NCBI RefSeq assembly: GCF_028502605.1
Contig: NC_079235.1
Coordinates: 1,178,001-1,242,000, forward strand
Direction of reading: 5' to 3'
From: Trichoderma breve
Taxonomy: Eukaryota; Ascomycota; Sordariomycetes; Hypocreales; Hypocreaceae
Length of the DNA: 64,000 nt
The notes under the pieces are model-generated. The model did not search any database, had not been told where the DNA came from, and saw only the letters and a program-made list of their open reading frames with translations. Each line of letters starts with the position of its first letter. Position 1 is the stretch's first letter. Positions 55,070-64,000 of this stretch are shown one piece after another. Both the position numbers and the translations under genes were made by a program.

Positions 55070-57241
55070 ATGGGTCACAACGAAGATCCCCCGACCTCGG
55101 CTCAACACGACATGTCGCCTCGATCGACGTTTGAGGTTGCACAGCAGGCGGTTGAATTCACCAAACAGTCCGAGAAACTCTCACATCAAAGGTTGGAGGA
55201 TGACTCTGCGGCAATAGCTGTGCAGGCCGATTTCGTCACACCACAGGATCCCGTCATCGTCACATCGGACGGCAACCGGTTGCCAGGCGTGCCATTGGAC
55301 GAAGCGCATAAGCTCAACGTGCTGCGCGAAGACCTACAAGGACAGACGACGGAGGTAGAGATTAAGAAGGGAAGCAAGCTTCAAGAAAAGATCCCAAATC
55401 CGGCTGCGCATCATCATAATGGAGAGGAAGAGCGGAAGATCATACAACTACCCGATCCTGAAAAAGATGAGGGGAATGGACAGTCTTGGCAGCAGGACTC
55501 ACAAGGAACCTTGAGGCATACTATGCCTCCATCACATACGAACCCATTGTTCCCACCTCTACCACTATACGGACCGCCGACTTTGTTACGCAATATCCAG
55601 TGCTGGTTTTTCAGGTCCACGTCGTTTGTGCTGAGCATGGAGTTTCTTGGTGTGATTGTACTCGGCTCGCTGTTTACAAGCATTCCGAAATGGTGCAAGG
55701 CACTGTTTCTGTCGAATGAGGAGAAGAAGCGGCCGTTTTATGAGCAGGAGCAGCAAAACGCTGCAATCAGACAAGAGAAGGAAAAGGATTGGGACCCGAC
55801 GGGATACCAGAGACGTTTGGATGTCGAAAACGAAACCATAGTGGACGAATATCCGCCGATCGAGGGCGGTAAAGACCCCATTATCTGTGATGTTGGTTAT
55901 TATGCCCGCAGGGTTGGCCTTGACGTGGAGACTTTCAAGGTCGAGACTGAAGATGGCTTCATCATTGAGCTTTGGCACGTCTATGACCCCAAAGAGCATG
56001 TACCCCTAGATGAGACAAGCAGAGAGAAACTTGGCCCAACAGTCTTTCAGGAGCCAACTCAGCAGCCGGGAAATCCGGGCAAGAAACGAAAGTTCCCCGT
56101 GCTGCTGATGCATGGCTTGCTTCAGAGTTCGGGAGCGTATTGCTGCAACGATGACCAGAGCCTGGCATTTTGGCTCTGCAAATCAGGATACGATGTTTGG
56201 CTGGGCAACAACCGCTGCGGCTTCAAGCCCCAGCACGTACTGCTCGATTACGGCGATCCACGCATGTGGTGTTGGAATATTCGGCAGATGGGTGTCTTTG
56301 ACCTGCCGGCGCTCATATCGCGCGTCTTGCACGAGACGGGATTCGAGAAAATTGGCCTCATCTGCCACTCACAGGGAACGACTCAGACGCTGGTAGCCTT
56401 AGCAAAAGAGCAACGGCCTGACCTGGGAGAGAAACTGACCGTCTTCTGCGCTCTGGCCCCTGCGGCATATGCTGGGCCACTCATCGGCAAGATGTACTTC
56501 AAGTTCATGCGCATCATCTCTCCCGGCATGTTCAGGCTCATGTTTGGGATCCACGCCTTCATCCCCTTGATGATGCAGATGCACGCGCTGCTGGATCCCC
56601 GGCTGTACGGATGGCTGGGCTACAAGGTCTTCTCGTTCCTCTTTGACTGGACCGACGAGAGATGGGACCGAGGCCTGCGCAACCGCATGTTTCAGTTCGC
56701 GCCCGTGTATGTAAGTGCTGAATCGATGAGGTGGTGGCTCGGCCGCGAATGTTTTGCCAAACACAAGTGCATCCTGGCGACAAGGGATGTCTTAAGAGAA
56801 GAAGAAAGCACGGATGAAAGCGGTAGCAACGAAGACGACTCGGAAACCAGTGACGAAAACCTCCAAACTGGAGATCAGATTCACAAGAACCAACATCGGC
56901 ACCACATTAAGGGCTCCACGGCATGGTACAATCACCAAGTGCCCCCATTTGCGCTGTGGGTTTGCGGCGACGATCATCTAGTCGACGGAAAGAGGCTTCT
57001 CAAGCGCTTCGAGGCAGGTCGCGAGCCGCATGTCAAAGTAGTGCACAGCAAAGTGATTCCCGAGTACCAGCACCTGGATGTCATCTGGGCCATGGATGCG
57101 CCAGACCAGGTATTTCGAGAAATCCGCGAGGTGCTGTGGAAGACGTGCGACGTCAGGGACTCTTGCAGAATCCCGGAAGGATGCGATACGGTGCCCAAGT
57201 GGGAACCAGCCGAGGTTGTGGCGATGGAGGCGAGCGAATAG
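55070..57241 (+). CDS. Alpha/beta-hydrolase lipase, steryl-ester-hydrolase-like
   Basis: A single exon of 723 aa from the ATG at 55070. The first 165 residues are polar and low-complexity; a membrane hairpin or anchor follows at about 170-205 (STSFVLSMEFLGVIVLGSLF). The ab-hydro_lipase domain then shows DVGYYARRVGLDVETFKVET, LLMHGLLQSSGAY (oxyanion region) and the nucleophile elbow LICHSQGTT with Ser434. The catalytic Asp is in WVCGDDHLVDG and His in YQHLDVIWAMD. This layout matches Yeh1/Yeh2/Tgl1-type steryl ester hydrolases, which release sterols and fatty acids at lipid droplets or the plasma membrane. An acidic insert (about residues 580-615) lies before the Asp strand. An ACGGAGTA motif lies just after the stop. 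Confidence 0.9.
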   Translation: MGHNEDPPTSAQHDMSPRSTFEVAQQAVEFTKQSEKLSHQRLEDDSAAIAVQADFVTPQDPVIVTSDGNRLPGVPLDEAHKLNVLREDLQGQTTEVEIKKGSKLQEKIPNPAAHHHNGEEERKIIQLPDPEKDEGNGQSWQQDSQGTLRHTMPPSHTNPLFPPLPLYGPPTLLRNIQCWFFRSTSFVLSMEFLGVIVLGSLFTSIPKWCKALFLSNEEKKRPFYEQEQQNAAIRQEKEKDWDPTGYQRRLDVENETIVDEYPPIEGGKDPIICDVGYYARRVGLDVETFKVETEDGFIIELWHVYDPKEHVPLDETSREKLGPTVFQEPTQQPGNPGKKRKFPVLLMHGLLQSSGAYCCNDDQSLAFWLCKSGYDVWLGNNRCGFKPQHVLLDYGDPRMWCWNIRQMGVFDLPALISRVLHETGFEKIGLICHSQGTTQTLVALAKEQRPDLGEKLTVFCALAPAAYAGPLIGKMYFKFMRIISPGMFRLMFGIHAFIPLMMQMHALLDPRLYGWLGYKVFSFLFDWTDERWDRGLRNRMFQFAPVYVSAESMRWWLGRECFAKHKCILATRDVLREEESTDESGSNEDDSETSDENLQTGDQIHKNQHRHHIKGSTAWYNHQVPPFALWVCGDDHLVDGKRLLKRFEAGREPHVKVVHSKVIPEYQHLDVIWAMDAPDQVFREIREVLWKTCDVRDSCRIPEGCDTVPKWEPAEVVAMEASE

Positions 57242-58469
57242 GGGACTATGGATATATACGTTACGGAGTAGTGTTATTTTATTTTCCTTCCTAGGCCTAT
57301 TTCTTGTTTGCTTGGATGCGAATGCGACCCAAAAGCTCGGAGTCTAGGGTGGCACCTGTAACGATAGATGTGGAGTTGTAGATGGAGTCGGTTCAAATAC
57401 ATGAGCATCTTTTTGCCAATGTCGGCAGATGAGCAGGAAATGCAACAGAATTGAAGCTCCATAAAACTCGGATGAATTACCGATATACCGGCAGTCTTCG
57501 ATTATTAATCTTTCTCACACGCTGCCCATCTGATGTGAAGCCATCGACACTTGATTCGCCAGCAGCCGCCAGAGCCCAAGGTCAGATCCCCAAGCAAACT
57601 CTCCCCTTACTGCTGCTCCCCCGCATTCATTCTCTCCGCGGACGCCATCCAAAAGGGCTTGAACTCCATTTTCTGTCTTCAGTCTACGGTGACCCACACG
57701 CCCCGTTCGCGGCACCGAGGTTAAAGATTGCCCAGGGACTCCGCTTTTACCGCCCTTGAAGTCTCCGTCGTACCGAGAAGCCCCAAGCGGCCAGGGTCCA
57801 TGTATGATGTGTGTGTGACTTTGTGTGACTGTTCTGCAAAGGTACTATTACGGCAGGGCGTTGCTGTGGGATTACCTGTACCCCCGAGTCAGAAAAGTCC
57901 CGGGGTTAGGCTCTATCTTGAGCCTGGCAAGCTCGGAGTTTTGCTGGCGGACAAAGACTGGAGTCCCGACGGGCATCAAAGCATCAGGGACCGCATATTC
58001 GTAACAGATTTGCCAGGACACGGTAGCTCGGACTTGGGGCCGACGACGCGAATCCAACAAAGGTATGGTTCTGTGTGCTAGATGCCTTTCCTAGTGCCTA
58101 GGTTAAGCGTGGGGACGGAGGTTGATCGTACTAAAAGGAACGAGGTGACACTACCATTATCAAGCATGGACACGATGCTGTGCCAGGGTCAGCCTCTGGC
58201 TTATCCCACCTCATAATACCCTCCGCGTGCCCATTCCTATTCCTCGAGACGATCTTGGATTTCCTAGTGTTGCCATTCTACATATACCCAAAGCAGGCCG
58301 GCCCCAGTTTCCGTATTGTATCTTCACTCTTGTTCATCCTTGACGGCTTCTGTTGGGATAGAAAGCTCCGAGGGGTATAGGACTGCCTTTCGAAACCTTG
58401 TGATTACCAATCTATAGAGATCTTCATACATACTTTACACACTTACAGCATAGCGAATTGACCGCGATC
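57242..58469. other. Intergenic, 1.2 kb
   Basis: No supported gene; short frames only. TTACGGAGTAG at 57261-57271 is within 30 nt of the lipase stop. The last 100 bp are the leader of the acyl-CoA ligase gene. Confidence 0.4.
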
Positions 58470-60540
58470 ATGCCTATCGCGTCACTCCAAATCCCGGTCG
58501 AGATCCCTCCCGTCGACATCTGGTCATATTACCTGGAGCAACCCAAACACTATCCCGGCGACAAACGTCAGTACACCATATGCGATCACTTTCAATTCTT
58601 TCTCATCTTATTTTTGTCTCGAAAACAATACTCATTTTATAACACAAAAGCGTCATCATGTCTCATAGCTAACTCATTGTTCTAGCCCTCTTCGTCGACT
58701 GCGACACCGGCAGGTCTCACTCCTTCAACGACATCAAGCGTCTCGCCCTCGAATTCGGCAAGGGCCTCCGCCATGTCTTCAATTGGCAAACGGGCGACGT
58801 CATGGGCCTCTTCACGCCCAACAACATTGACGTCCCCGTTGTGAACTTTGCCATCCACTGGGCCGGCGGCATCGCCAGTCCTGCCAACCCGACGTACACG
58901 CCCGAGGACCTGGCTCAGCAGCTAAAGGACTCTGGCGCAAAGGCCCTTCTTACGCAGAAGGTGTTCCTGCAGGCTGCCCGAAAGGCCGCGGCGCTTGCGG
59001 GTTTGCCTGAGGACCGGATTTTGCTGATGGGAGATGGTCGGGATGAGACCGGGGTGCACAGGCATTGGTCCGACATCACTGCCCAGGGTGCCAAGGTCCA
59101 GCCTCAGAAGGCCATTATTGATCCCAGGAAGGACCTCGCGTATCTCGTGTACAGCTCTGTGAGTGTGCCCATATCATGGATATCTTGCGTATTGGCGACT
59201 AATAAGCCGAATTAGGGAACAACCGGTCTGCCCAAGGGTGTAATGCTCAGCCACCAGAACATCGTTGCTCAAGCGGTGCAGGGTGAGAAACAAGGCGACA
59301 TCAAAGGCCTCTTATGGGAAGTAGATGCTCAACTAGGCGTTCTTCCATTCTTCCACATTTATGTACGTTTGTCCCTGAGAGATGAAAGCGAGCTGCCATA
59401 TCTTAGATCATTTGTTAACATCGATATCTAGGGCTTGGTCGTTGTCTTAGCCACTACCATTGCTACTGGCGTCAAATGTGTCGTCCTGCCCAAGTTCGAC
59501 CTCGAAAAGGCCTGCAAGCTGATCCAAGACCATCACATCACCTTTATGTATGTGCCTCCGCCCATTGTTCTCGCTCTGGGCAAGCACCCCGTCATCTCAA
59601 AGTACGATCTGTCGTCACTGCGATGGATAAACTCGGCTGCTGCTCCATTGAGCAGAGAACTGGCAGTTTCGGTCTGGGACCGACTCAAGATTGGCGTGAA
59701 GCAGGGCTATGGACTGTCCGAGACCTCTCCCGGCGTCATGATACAGCTGGCGGAAGAGTGGTGGAAGTATCAGGGCTCTGTCGGAAGGCTGTATCCGAAT
59801 ATGGAGGCCAAGATTGTGGACGAGGATGGCAAGGAACTGGGCTATGACAAGGTGAGAGGCATATTGACGGAGAGTTCTACTTGTTGAAAGGTGTTCTAAC
59901 AATCATGGAAATCTAGTCTGGAGAACTTCTCCTCAAGGGGCCAAACGTCTTCTCAGGCTACTGGAAGAGGCCTGAACTCAACAAAGAAACCTTCACTGAG
60001 GATGGCTGGTACAGAACCGGAGACATCTTCTACTGCTGTCCCAAAGGCAATTTCTACATCACCGACCGCAAGAAGGAGCTCATCAAATACAGTAAGTCCA
60101 ATGACACATATTCATCCCCTCATATAAATCCATACCATTCCGCATCCCACCCAAACTCGTCTCTTGTATGTGATGCTGACTCAACTCCCACTACAGAGGG
60201 TTTCCAAGTCCCTCCCGCCGAACTCGAGGCCAAGCTCATCGGCCGCGACGATATCGCTGACGTCTGCGTCATTGGTGTCTGGGACAAGGAACAACACACC
60301 GAGATCCCGCGTGCCTACGTTGTGCTCAAGCCCGGTGTCGAGGAAACCGAGGCCAAGGCCACGGAAATCACCGAGTGGCTCAACGCAAAGGTCGCACCCT
60401 CCAAGAAGCTGCGCGGTGGCGTTCGCTTCATCAAAGAGGTCCCTAAATCTCAAGCAGGCAAGATCCTGCGAAGAGTGTTGAGGGACCAGGTCAAGAAGGA
60501 GGAAGAGGCGGCGGCAGCGGCACCAAAGGCGAAGTTGTAA
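58470..60540 (+). CDS. 4-coumarate-CoA-ligase-like acyl-activating enzyme with PTS1
   Basis: Six exons, 58470-58566, 58686-59158, 59216-59362, 59432-59851, 59917-60091 and 60197-60540, give 552 codons (551 aa). ANL-superfamily motifs are in order: P-loop SSGTTGLPKG (residues 189-198, split by an intron after SS), QGYGLSETSPG (about 330), GWYRTGDIFY (about 412), DRKKELIKYKGFQVPPAELE and the C-terminal Lys in KSQAGKILRRVL. It should make acyl-AMP, then acyl-CoA, from an aryl or fatty acid. The last residues are AKL, an accepted type-1 peroxisomal signal, after a Lys/Glu/Ala-rich tail. This places it in peroxisomes, possibly feeding beta-oxidation or a secondary-metabolite pathway. PEX6 lies 5 kb away. 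The substrate cannot be read from sequence. Confidence 0.93.
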
Positions 60541-60728
60541 GTAGAAGAGAGCAGGCGTTTTGGGATGATGGTAAAGAAGGCGTGTAATTTTAGCCGTTGT
60601 TTAATTGTACAATTCGAGGTTGTGGATGACCTCGTCTAATGCCTATATAACAAATACACATGAACGGGTCTGCTGCCGTTTCATCTATCCTGGTGCTCAC
60701 AAAGTCGTCTATTTTCCAAGACGCCAAA

Positions 60729-61715
60729 TCATCCCAATCTCTCCGCCTCTTCTAGCAGCTTCTCGACGCTGAATCTCGGATCGCCTTTTGTAAACCACTC
60801 AAGCAATTTCTTTCTTTCTTCGGCTCTCTCTTTTCTCTGTCCATCCAGCTCATCGCCCTTTTGCTCCCATCCGCCATAGAATCGCTGCAAGCACATAACC
60901 AGCCATCTTGCGTGGTCTGGCTGTACACCCCGCCCTTCCATGACCTGGCCCTGCATAAGAACCAGACCCTTGTCCTTGACCAGATCGAGGTGATGCGTCA
61001 CTGTGGTATGCGGTTGCGCAAACTCCCCTCTGGTCTTATACTCGACCAGTTGGGTGAACAGAACAGTGCTGGTCTTGGATGCTGCATCAAAGGTCCATTG
61101 CAACAGGTGCATTTCTGCACCCTGATCCTCATGCGGCACCGGAAGGACAAAGAAGGGACTGCTGCGTGCCAGGTCCTCCATCGCTTTGTATGTCGGCGCA
61201 GGGATGACGGCGCAGAGCGTCTGGGGAGACGATGCATGGCGAAGGCGCCAGATGGCTGTGAGTTCCTTCTCAGGCAGGTCGGCGGCTTTTTCGAGATCGA
61301 GGATATCGCCAAGGGGTTTAATGGCGGGCTTTTCGCCGGAGGAAGCCTTTGAAGCGGGCTTGGGGGAAGAAGATGGCACAGGTCCGCGATTCGGCTGTGA
61401 GACTGGCGTGCCCTCGGTCTGCGGGATAGATGCCGAGGAGAGATCCTCTATTGAAGGAACGTCTACGGCATCATTCTTGCGCTGTTCTTGTATTTTGTCC
61501 GCATACGCTGCCTTGAGGTCCTCGATGCTTCCATGGCCCTCCTGTGACGCCTTCTTGGTGAGTTTCTCGCGGTACTTCTCGAGGATCACTTGCGAAGGCT
61601 GCGTTGTGTGGAATCGGACGTCGACGACTTGCGCCCAGCGACGCTGCTGGGTGGTGCGAGCAGCGAAGCGCGCCGAATTGGTCGCCAGATGTCGCAGTGT
61701 CGGTATTCGAATCAT
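60729..61715 (-). CDS. ATP11: Mitochondrial F1-ATPase assembly chaperone ATP11
   Basis: A single minus-strand exon of 328 aa, starting at the ATG at 61713-61715. The N-terminus (MIRIPTLRHLATNSARFAARTTQQRRW) is an Arg-rich, acid-free mitochondrial presequence, which is why this start is preferred to the longer in-frame ATG at 61905-61907. The conserved ATP11 domain starts near KPLGDILDLEKAADLPEKEL and includes ELTAIWRLRHASSPQTLCAV and HLLQWTFDAASKTSTVLFT. ATP11 binds free F1 beta subunits in the matrix and prevents their aggregation during ATP synthase assembly. A Ser/Pro-rich linker (about residues 90-140) is typical of fungal forms. It is divergent from the MMS19 gene. Confidence 0.92.
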   Translation of the reverse strand: MIRIPTLRHLATNSARFAARTTQQRRWAQVVDVRFHTTQPSQVILEKYREKLTKKASQEGHGSIEDLKAAYADKIQEQRKNDAVDVPSIEDLSSASIPQTEGTPVSQPNRGPVPSSSPKPASKASSGEKPAIKPLGDILDLEKAADLPEKELTAIWRLRHASSPQTLCAVIPAPTYKAMEDLARSSPFFVLPVPHEDQGAEMHLLQWTFDAASKTSTVLFTQLVEYKTRGEFAQPHTTVTHHLDLVKDKGLVLMQGQVMEGRGVQPDHARWLVMCLQRFYGGWEQKGDELDGQRKERAEERKKLLEWFTKGDPRFSVEKLLEEAERLG

Positions 61716-62252
61716 GGCTAGGATGAAGAAGTTGATGAAGCTGGAATTGGCTGTTGCAAATGCCGGCCCAAAGCAAAGAAACTTGAAGTATCGAGCGCGG
61801 GATTCTTCCGTCATGGCCAAAAAGTGGGGACCGAATCTCCCAGAAAAAAACACCCCACCATGGCCGATGTTCGTCCCGGCGGAATTGCGATTTTGTCTGC
61901 TCGCCAATTGTTTACAAATACATCTTCGCCCTGCTCCTGAGTGGCCGGAAACGCCTGGAGCGACGCTTTACAGAAGGGGAAACTCATCCAACAGCCTCAA
62001 TTCTCGCTTCTAGGGACGTAAGAAGCGGTGAACTCTTCGGCAGTGGGCGGTTGGTCATACAAAAGTTACCCCGCGATAGTGACTGGGATTGGACGCTCAG
62101 ACTCACCGAGACTTGCACGATAACGTTGCATTCGACTATTGCGAGGGCATTCGCTGCGAGAAAGTTGATACAAAAGAGTGTCTTTTGCCTTTTTTGATCC
62201 TCCCGAATCACCTTGAAGCCCGGTTTAGGATTTACGCAAGCGCATAGAAGCC
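61716..62252. promoter_or_regulatory. Bidirectional promoter, ATP11 and MMS19
   Basis: A 537-bp spacer between two divergent housekeeping starts. No TATA box is seen on either side, unlike the regulated genes of this window. Confidence 0.45.
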
Positions 62253-64000
62253 ATGGCCGATTTTCGGCAGCTGGCACTCGACTTTGTCCTCGAGGAAGAT
62301 GAAGCCAAACTAACAGAATTGGCCCAGAGAGCGGCCAAAGGTATGCTTTATTTGAAGATTGGAGATGTGGGTTAGTCTAACATGAGGTCATCTGTAGAGC
62401 TTGAGACAGGTCCGGCCAATTCCAACCCTGTTGCACGTTGGGTAGAGGCTGTCCAGCCATGGATGCCGGGTAACAACGAGACTGAGGATGCACAAGAAAC
62501 TCCAGACTGGACATCAAGAGCAAAAGGTGAGAAGATGGCTCTCATTCTATAGTCACCTTGATGCTGTGCTAACATAAATGTGGCTCAGCTTTGGAGTTTT
62601 TATCTCATACACTGGATTTTGTGAAACCGGATCTCCTGAAATTGAGCCAAGGTAAATCCATGGTCCTTACAAGCTGCCACAAGGTCAATTCGACTTACAC
62701 TGTTTTCTAGTGAAGCTCTTGATTGCCTTCTTCGGCGCCATGCTTGACATTGATCACAAAGCTGGCATCCTAGCTTCGGCCTCGGCCTTGTCTCGGATTA
62801 TAGCCATGAAGGCCTTTCAATCTCAGAGTGGCTACGACATCATTGGTAAAGTGTGCGGCATGAAGGAAGACTTCCAAAGACAGACTATCAAGACTCGCCT
62901 GGCAGTGTATGAGTTGCTGAGAACACTCATCTCTACCCCTGAAGTCGCGAGCAATCTCCAGCAACGGGACGGACCTTCCTCTGCATTCATGACCAACCTG
63001 TTGGAGCTGTGCCGGAATGAGAGAGACCCGGATTGCTTGATTGTATGGTTTGACATTCTGAGAATTTTTCTCCAACAATACGAGCCTACACAGGAGGTCC
63101 TCGAGGCCGTCTTTGCTGCTTTCAAGGCTTACTATCCCATCACCCTACCGCGCCTGTCGCAGAGTGGCCTTACTCCAGAAGACCTTAAATCTCAGCTTCG
63201 GAAATGCTTCTCATCGACATACCGCCTCGCATCTCTTGCATTACCATTTTTGATAGGTAAACTTGACCAAGGAGACGGCGTTACTGTCAATGTCAAGGTA
63301 AGCTGGTTCCGCTCCTTTTGTCTGTATTCAGTGAGTCTCATTGATTCTAGGTCGATGTTTTGAAAACTATCAAAGAGTGTCTCGAAGAGTACACGCACCC
63401 AGAAGAATCCATTATCCCATACGTTAGTCGGACCTGGGGTAGTCTCAAGTATGAGGTACGAAACGGGGAAATCGAGGATGCTATTTGGGCTACTCTCGAA
63501 GTGTTGAAAACGCTCGCAACAAAACTCAAGGGCGACGATCTCCGCAACTACACGCTGGATGTGACGCGCGACTGCGTTAATGACTTGTCGAATCCCATGT
63601 ACACTACTCCGGCTGGCCGCCTCATCGTCAGTGTTCTCAGCGCAAACCCGAGTGCATTCGTCCTCATGGTGGCGCCAACAATCACGCACCTCAAGGACAA
63701 TCTACGACACCGGAAATCAGTGACCCATAGTCAAGATTTGCTGAAAATCCTTAATGTCATCTTGGAAACTCGACTCCTCCTGTCGCAGACGCAGATGACT
63801 GATGAACAAAAGAGCGATTTTGTGTCCATTGATGGCATCTTTAAGAATCTTTACCATGACGTTTATAAAGGACCTGTCGCGCTTGGAAGCAACGAAAACG
63901 CCAATGTGGATGACATTAAGATTGCAACAGAGGCAGTTCAGGGAGCGGGTGCGTTGGTCTCTCAAGGAACCGTGCCACTCGGATTGGAGAAAGAAAGTGG
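62253..64000 (+). CDS. MET18: MMS19/Met18 cytosolic Fe-S targeting and repair factor, 5' part
   Basis: Five exons are visible, 62253-62340, 62398-62526, 62589-62651, 62711-63297 and 63351 onward, open to the right edge (about 505 codons seen; the family is usually 1000-1150 aa). The start MADFRQLALDFVLEEDEAKL and the helical repeats (VKLLIAFFGAMLDIDHKAG, IIAMKAFQSQSGYDI, TRLAVYELLRTLI, DPDCLIVWFDILRIFL) match the MMS19 N-terminal HEAT region. MMS19 with CIA1/CIA2 delivers iron-sulfur clusters to DNA polymerases and to XPD-type helicases, hence its roles in nucleotide excision repair and TFIIH transcription. All four visible introns keep phase. The C-terminal HEAT repeats that bind client proteins lie outside the window. 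Confidence 0.9.

Noticed and set aside
61716..61907. N-terminal extension of ATP11 by 64 residues
   Set aside because: The in-frame extension lacks presequence character, while the internal Met starts a typical mitochondrial targeting peptide.
1..64000. CRISPR array, prophage or bacterial operon structure
   Set aside because: No regularly spaced repeats or ribosome-binding-site-led operons; the introns and gene families are fungal.

Overview
The window reads as nuclear DNA of a filamentous ascomycete, most likely a Sordariomycete of the Hypocreales type. The basis is short introns (about 45-110 nt) with GT...AG ends, three Zn2Cys6 'fungal-specific' transcription factors, typical fungal proteins (PEX6, ATP11, MMS19/Met18, a TALE homeodomain regulator, a DPBB secreted protein) and intergenic DNA typical of a 35-40 Mb fungal genome. 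The species cannot be fixed from sequence reading alone. I found no tRNA, rRNA, CRISPR array or intact transposon. Exon models were assembled by hand by joining frames across GT/AG junctions. Almost all give coding lengths divisible by three with family-consistent joins, but individual 3' splice sites (several are AAG rather than YAG) remain inferred.

Layout. 0.2-2.3 kb: an uncharacterised minus-strand gene interrupted by one in-frame TAA. 2.7-8.5 kb: a possible functional trio of a Zn2Cys6 regulator (minus), a divergent kelch protein resembling nitrile-specifier proteins, and a ferroportin-like iron exporter (plus). 9.4-12.7 kb: a 994-residue protein joining a caspase-like (C14) domain with intact His/Cys dyad, a degenerate homeodomain-like segment and a rhodanese-like domain lacking its active Cys. 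This is the most unusual protein here. 12.7-23.0 kb: a 10.3-kb stretch without a recognisable gene. 23.0-24.3 kb: a TALE/KN homeodomain transcription factor. 24.3-34.0 kb: a second gene-free stretch of 9.7 kb. 34.0-36.8 kb: a second Zn2Cys6 regulator. 37.6-39.6 kb: a prolyl-4-hydroxylase-like membrane enzyme and a convergent PEBP-family protein.

41.8-48.9 kb looks like an accessory neighbourhood: a berberine-bridge-type FAD oxidase, a small secreted DPBB protein, a third Zn2Cys6 regulator and an MBL-fold hydrolase, separated by AT-rich spacers. 49.2-64.0 kb is a denser housekeeping block: PEX6, a sterol-ester-lipase-like alpha/beta hydrolase, a 4-coumarate-CoA-ligase-like enzyme ending in the peroxisomal signal AKL, ATP11, and the 5' part of MMS19/Met18, which runs off the right edge. 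PEX6 is needed to recycle the import receptor for PTS1 cargo such as the AKL-tailed ligase, and the lipase could release acyl chains, so this stretch has a lipid/peroxisome flavour, although the grouping may be chance.

Two signals cut across regions. The 8-mer ACGGAGTA/TACTCCGT occurs about ten times, always outside coding sequence. TATA boxes sit 85-107 nt upstream of the start codons of seven regulated or accessory genes.
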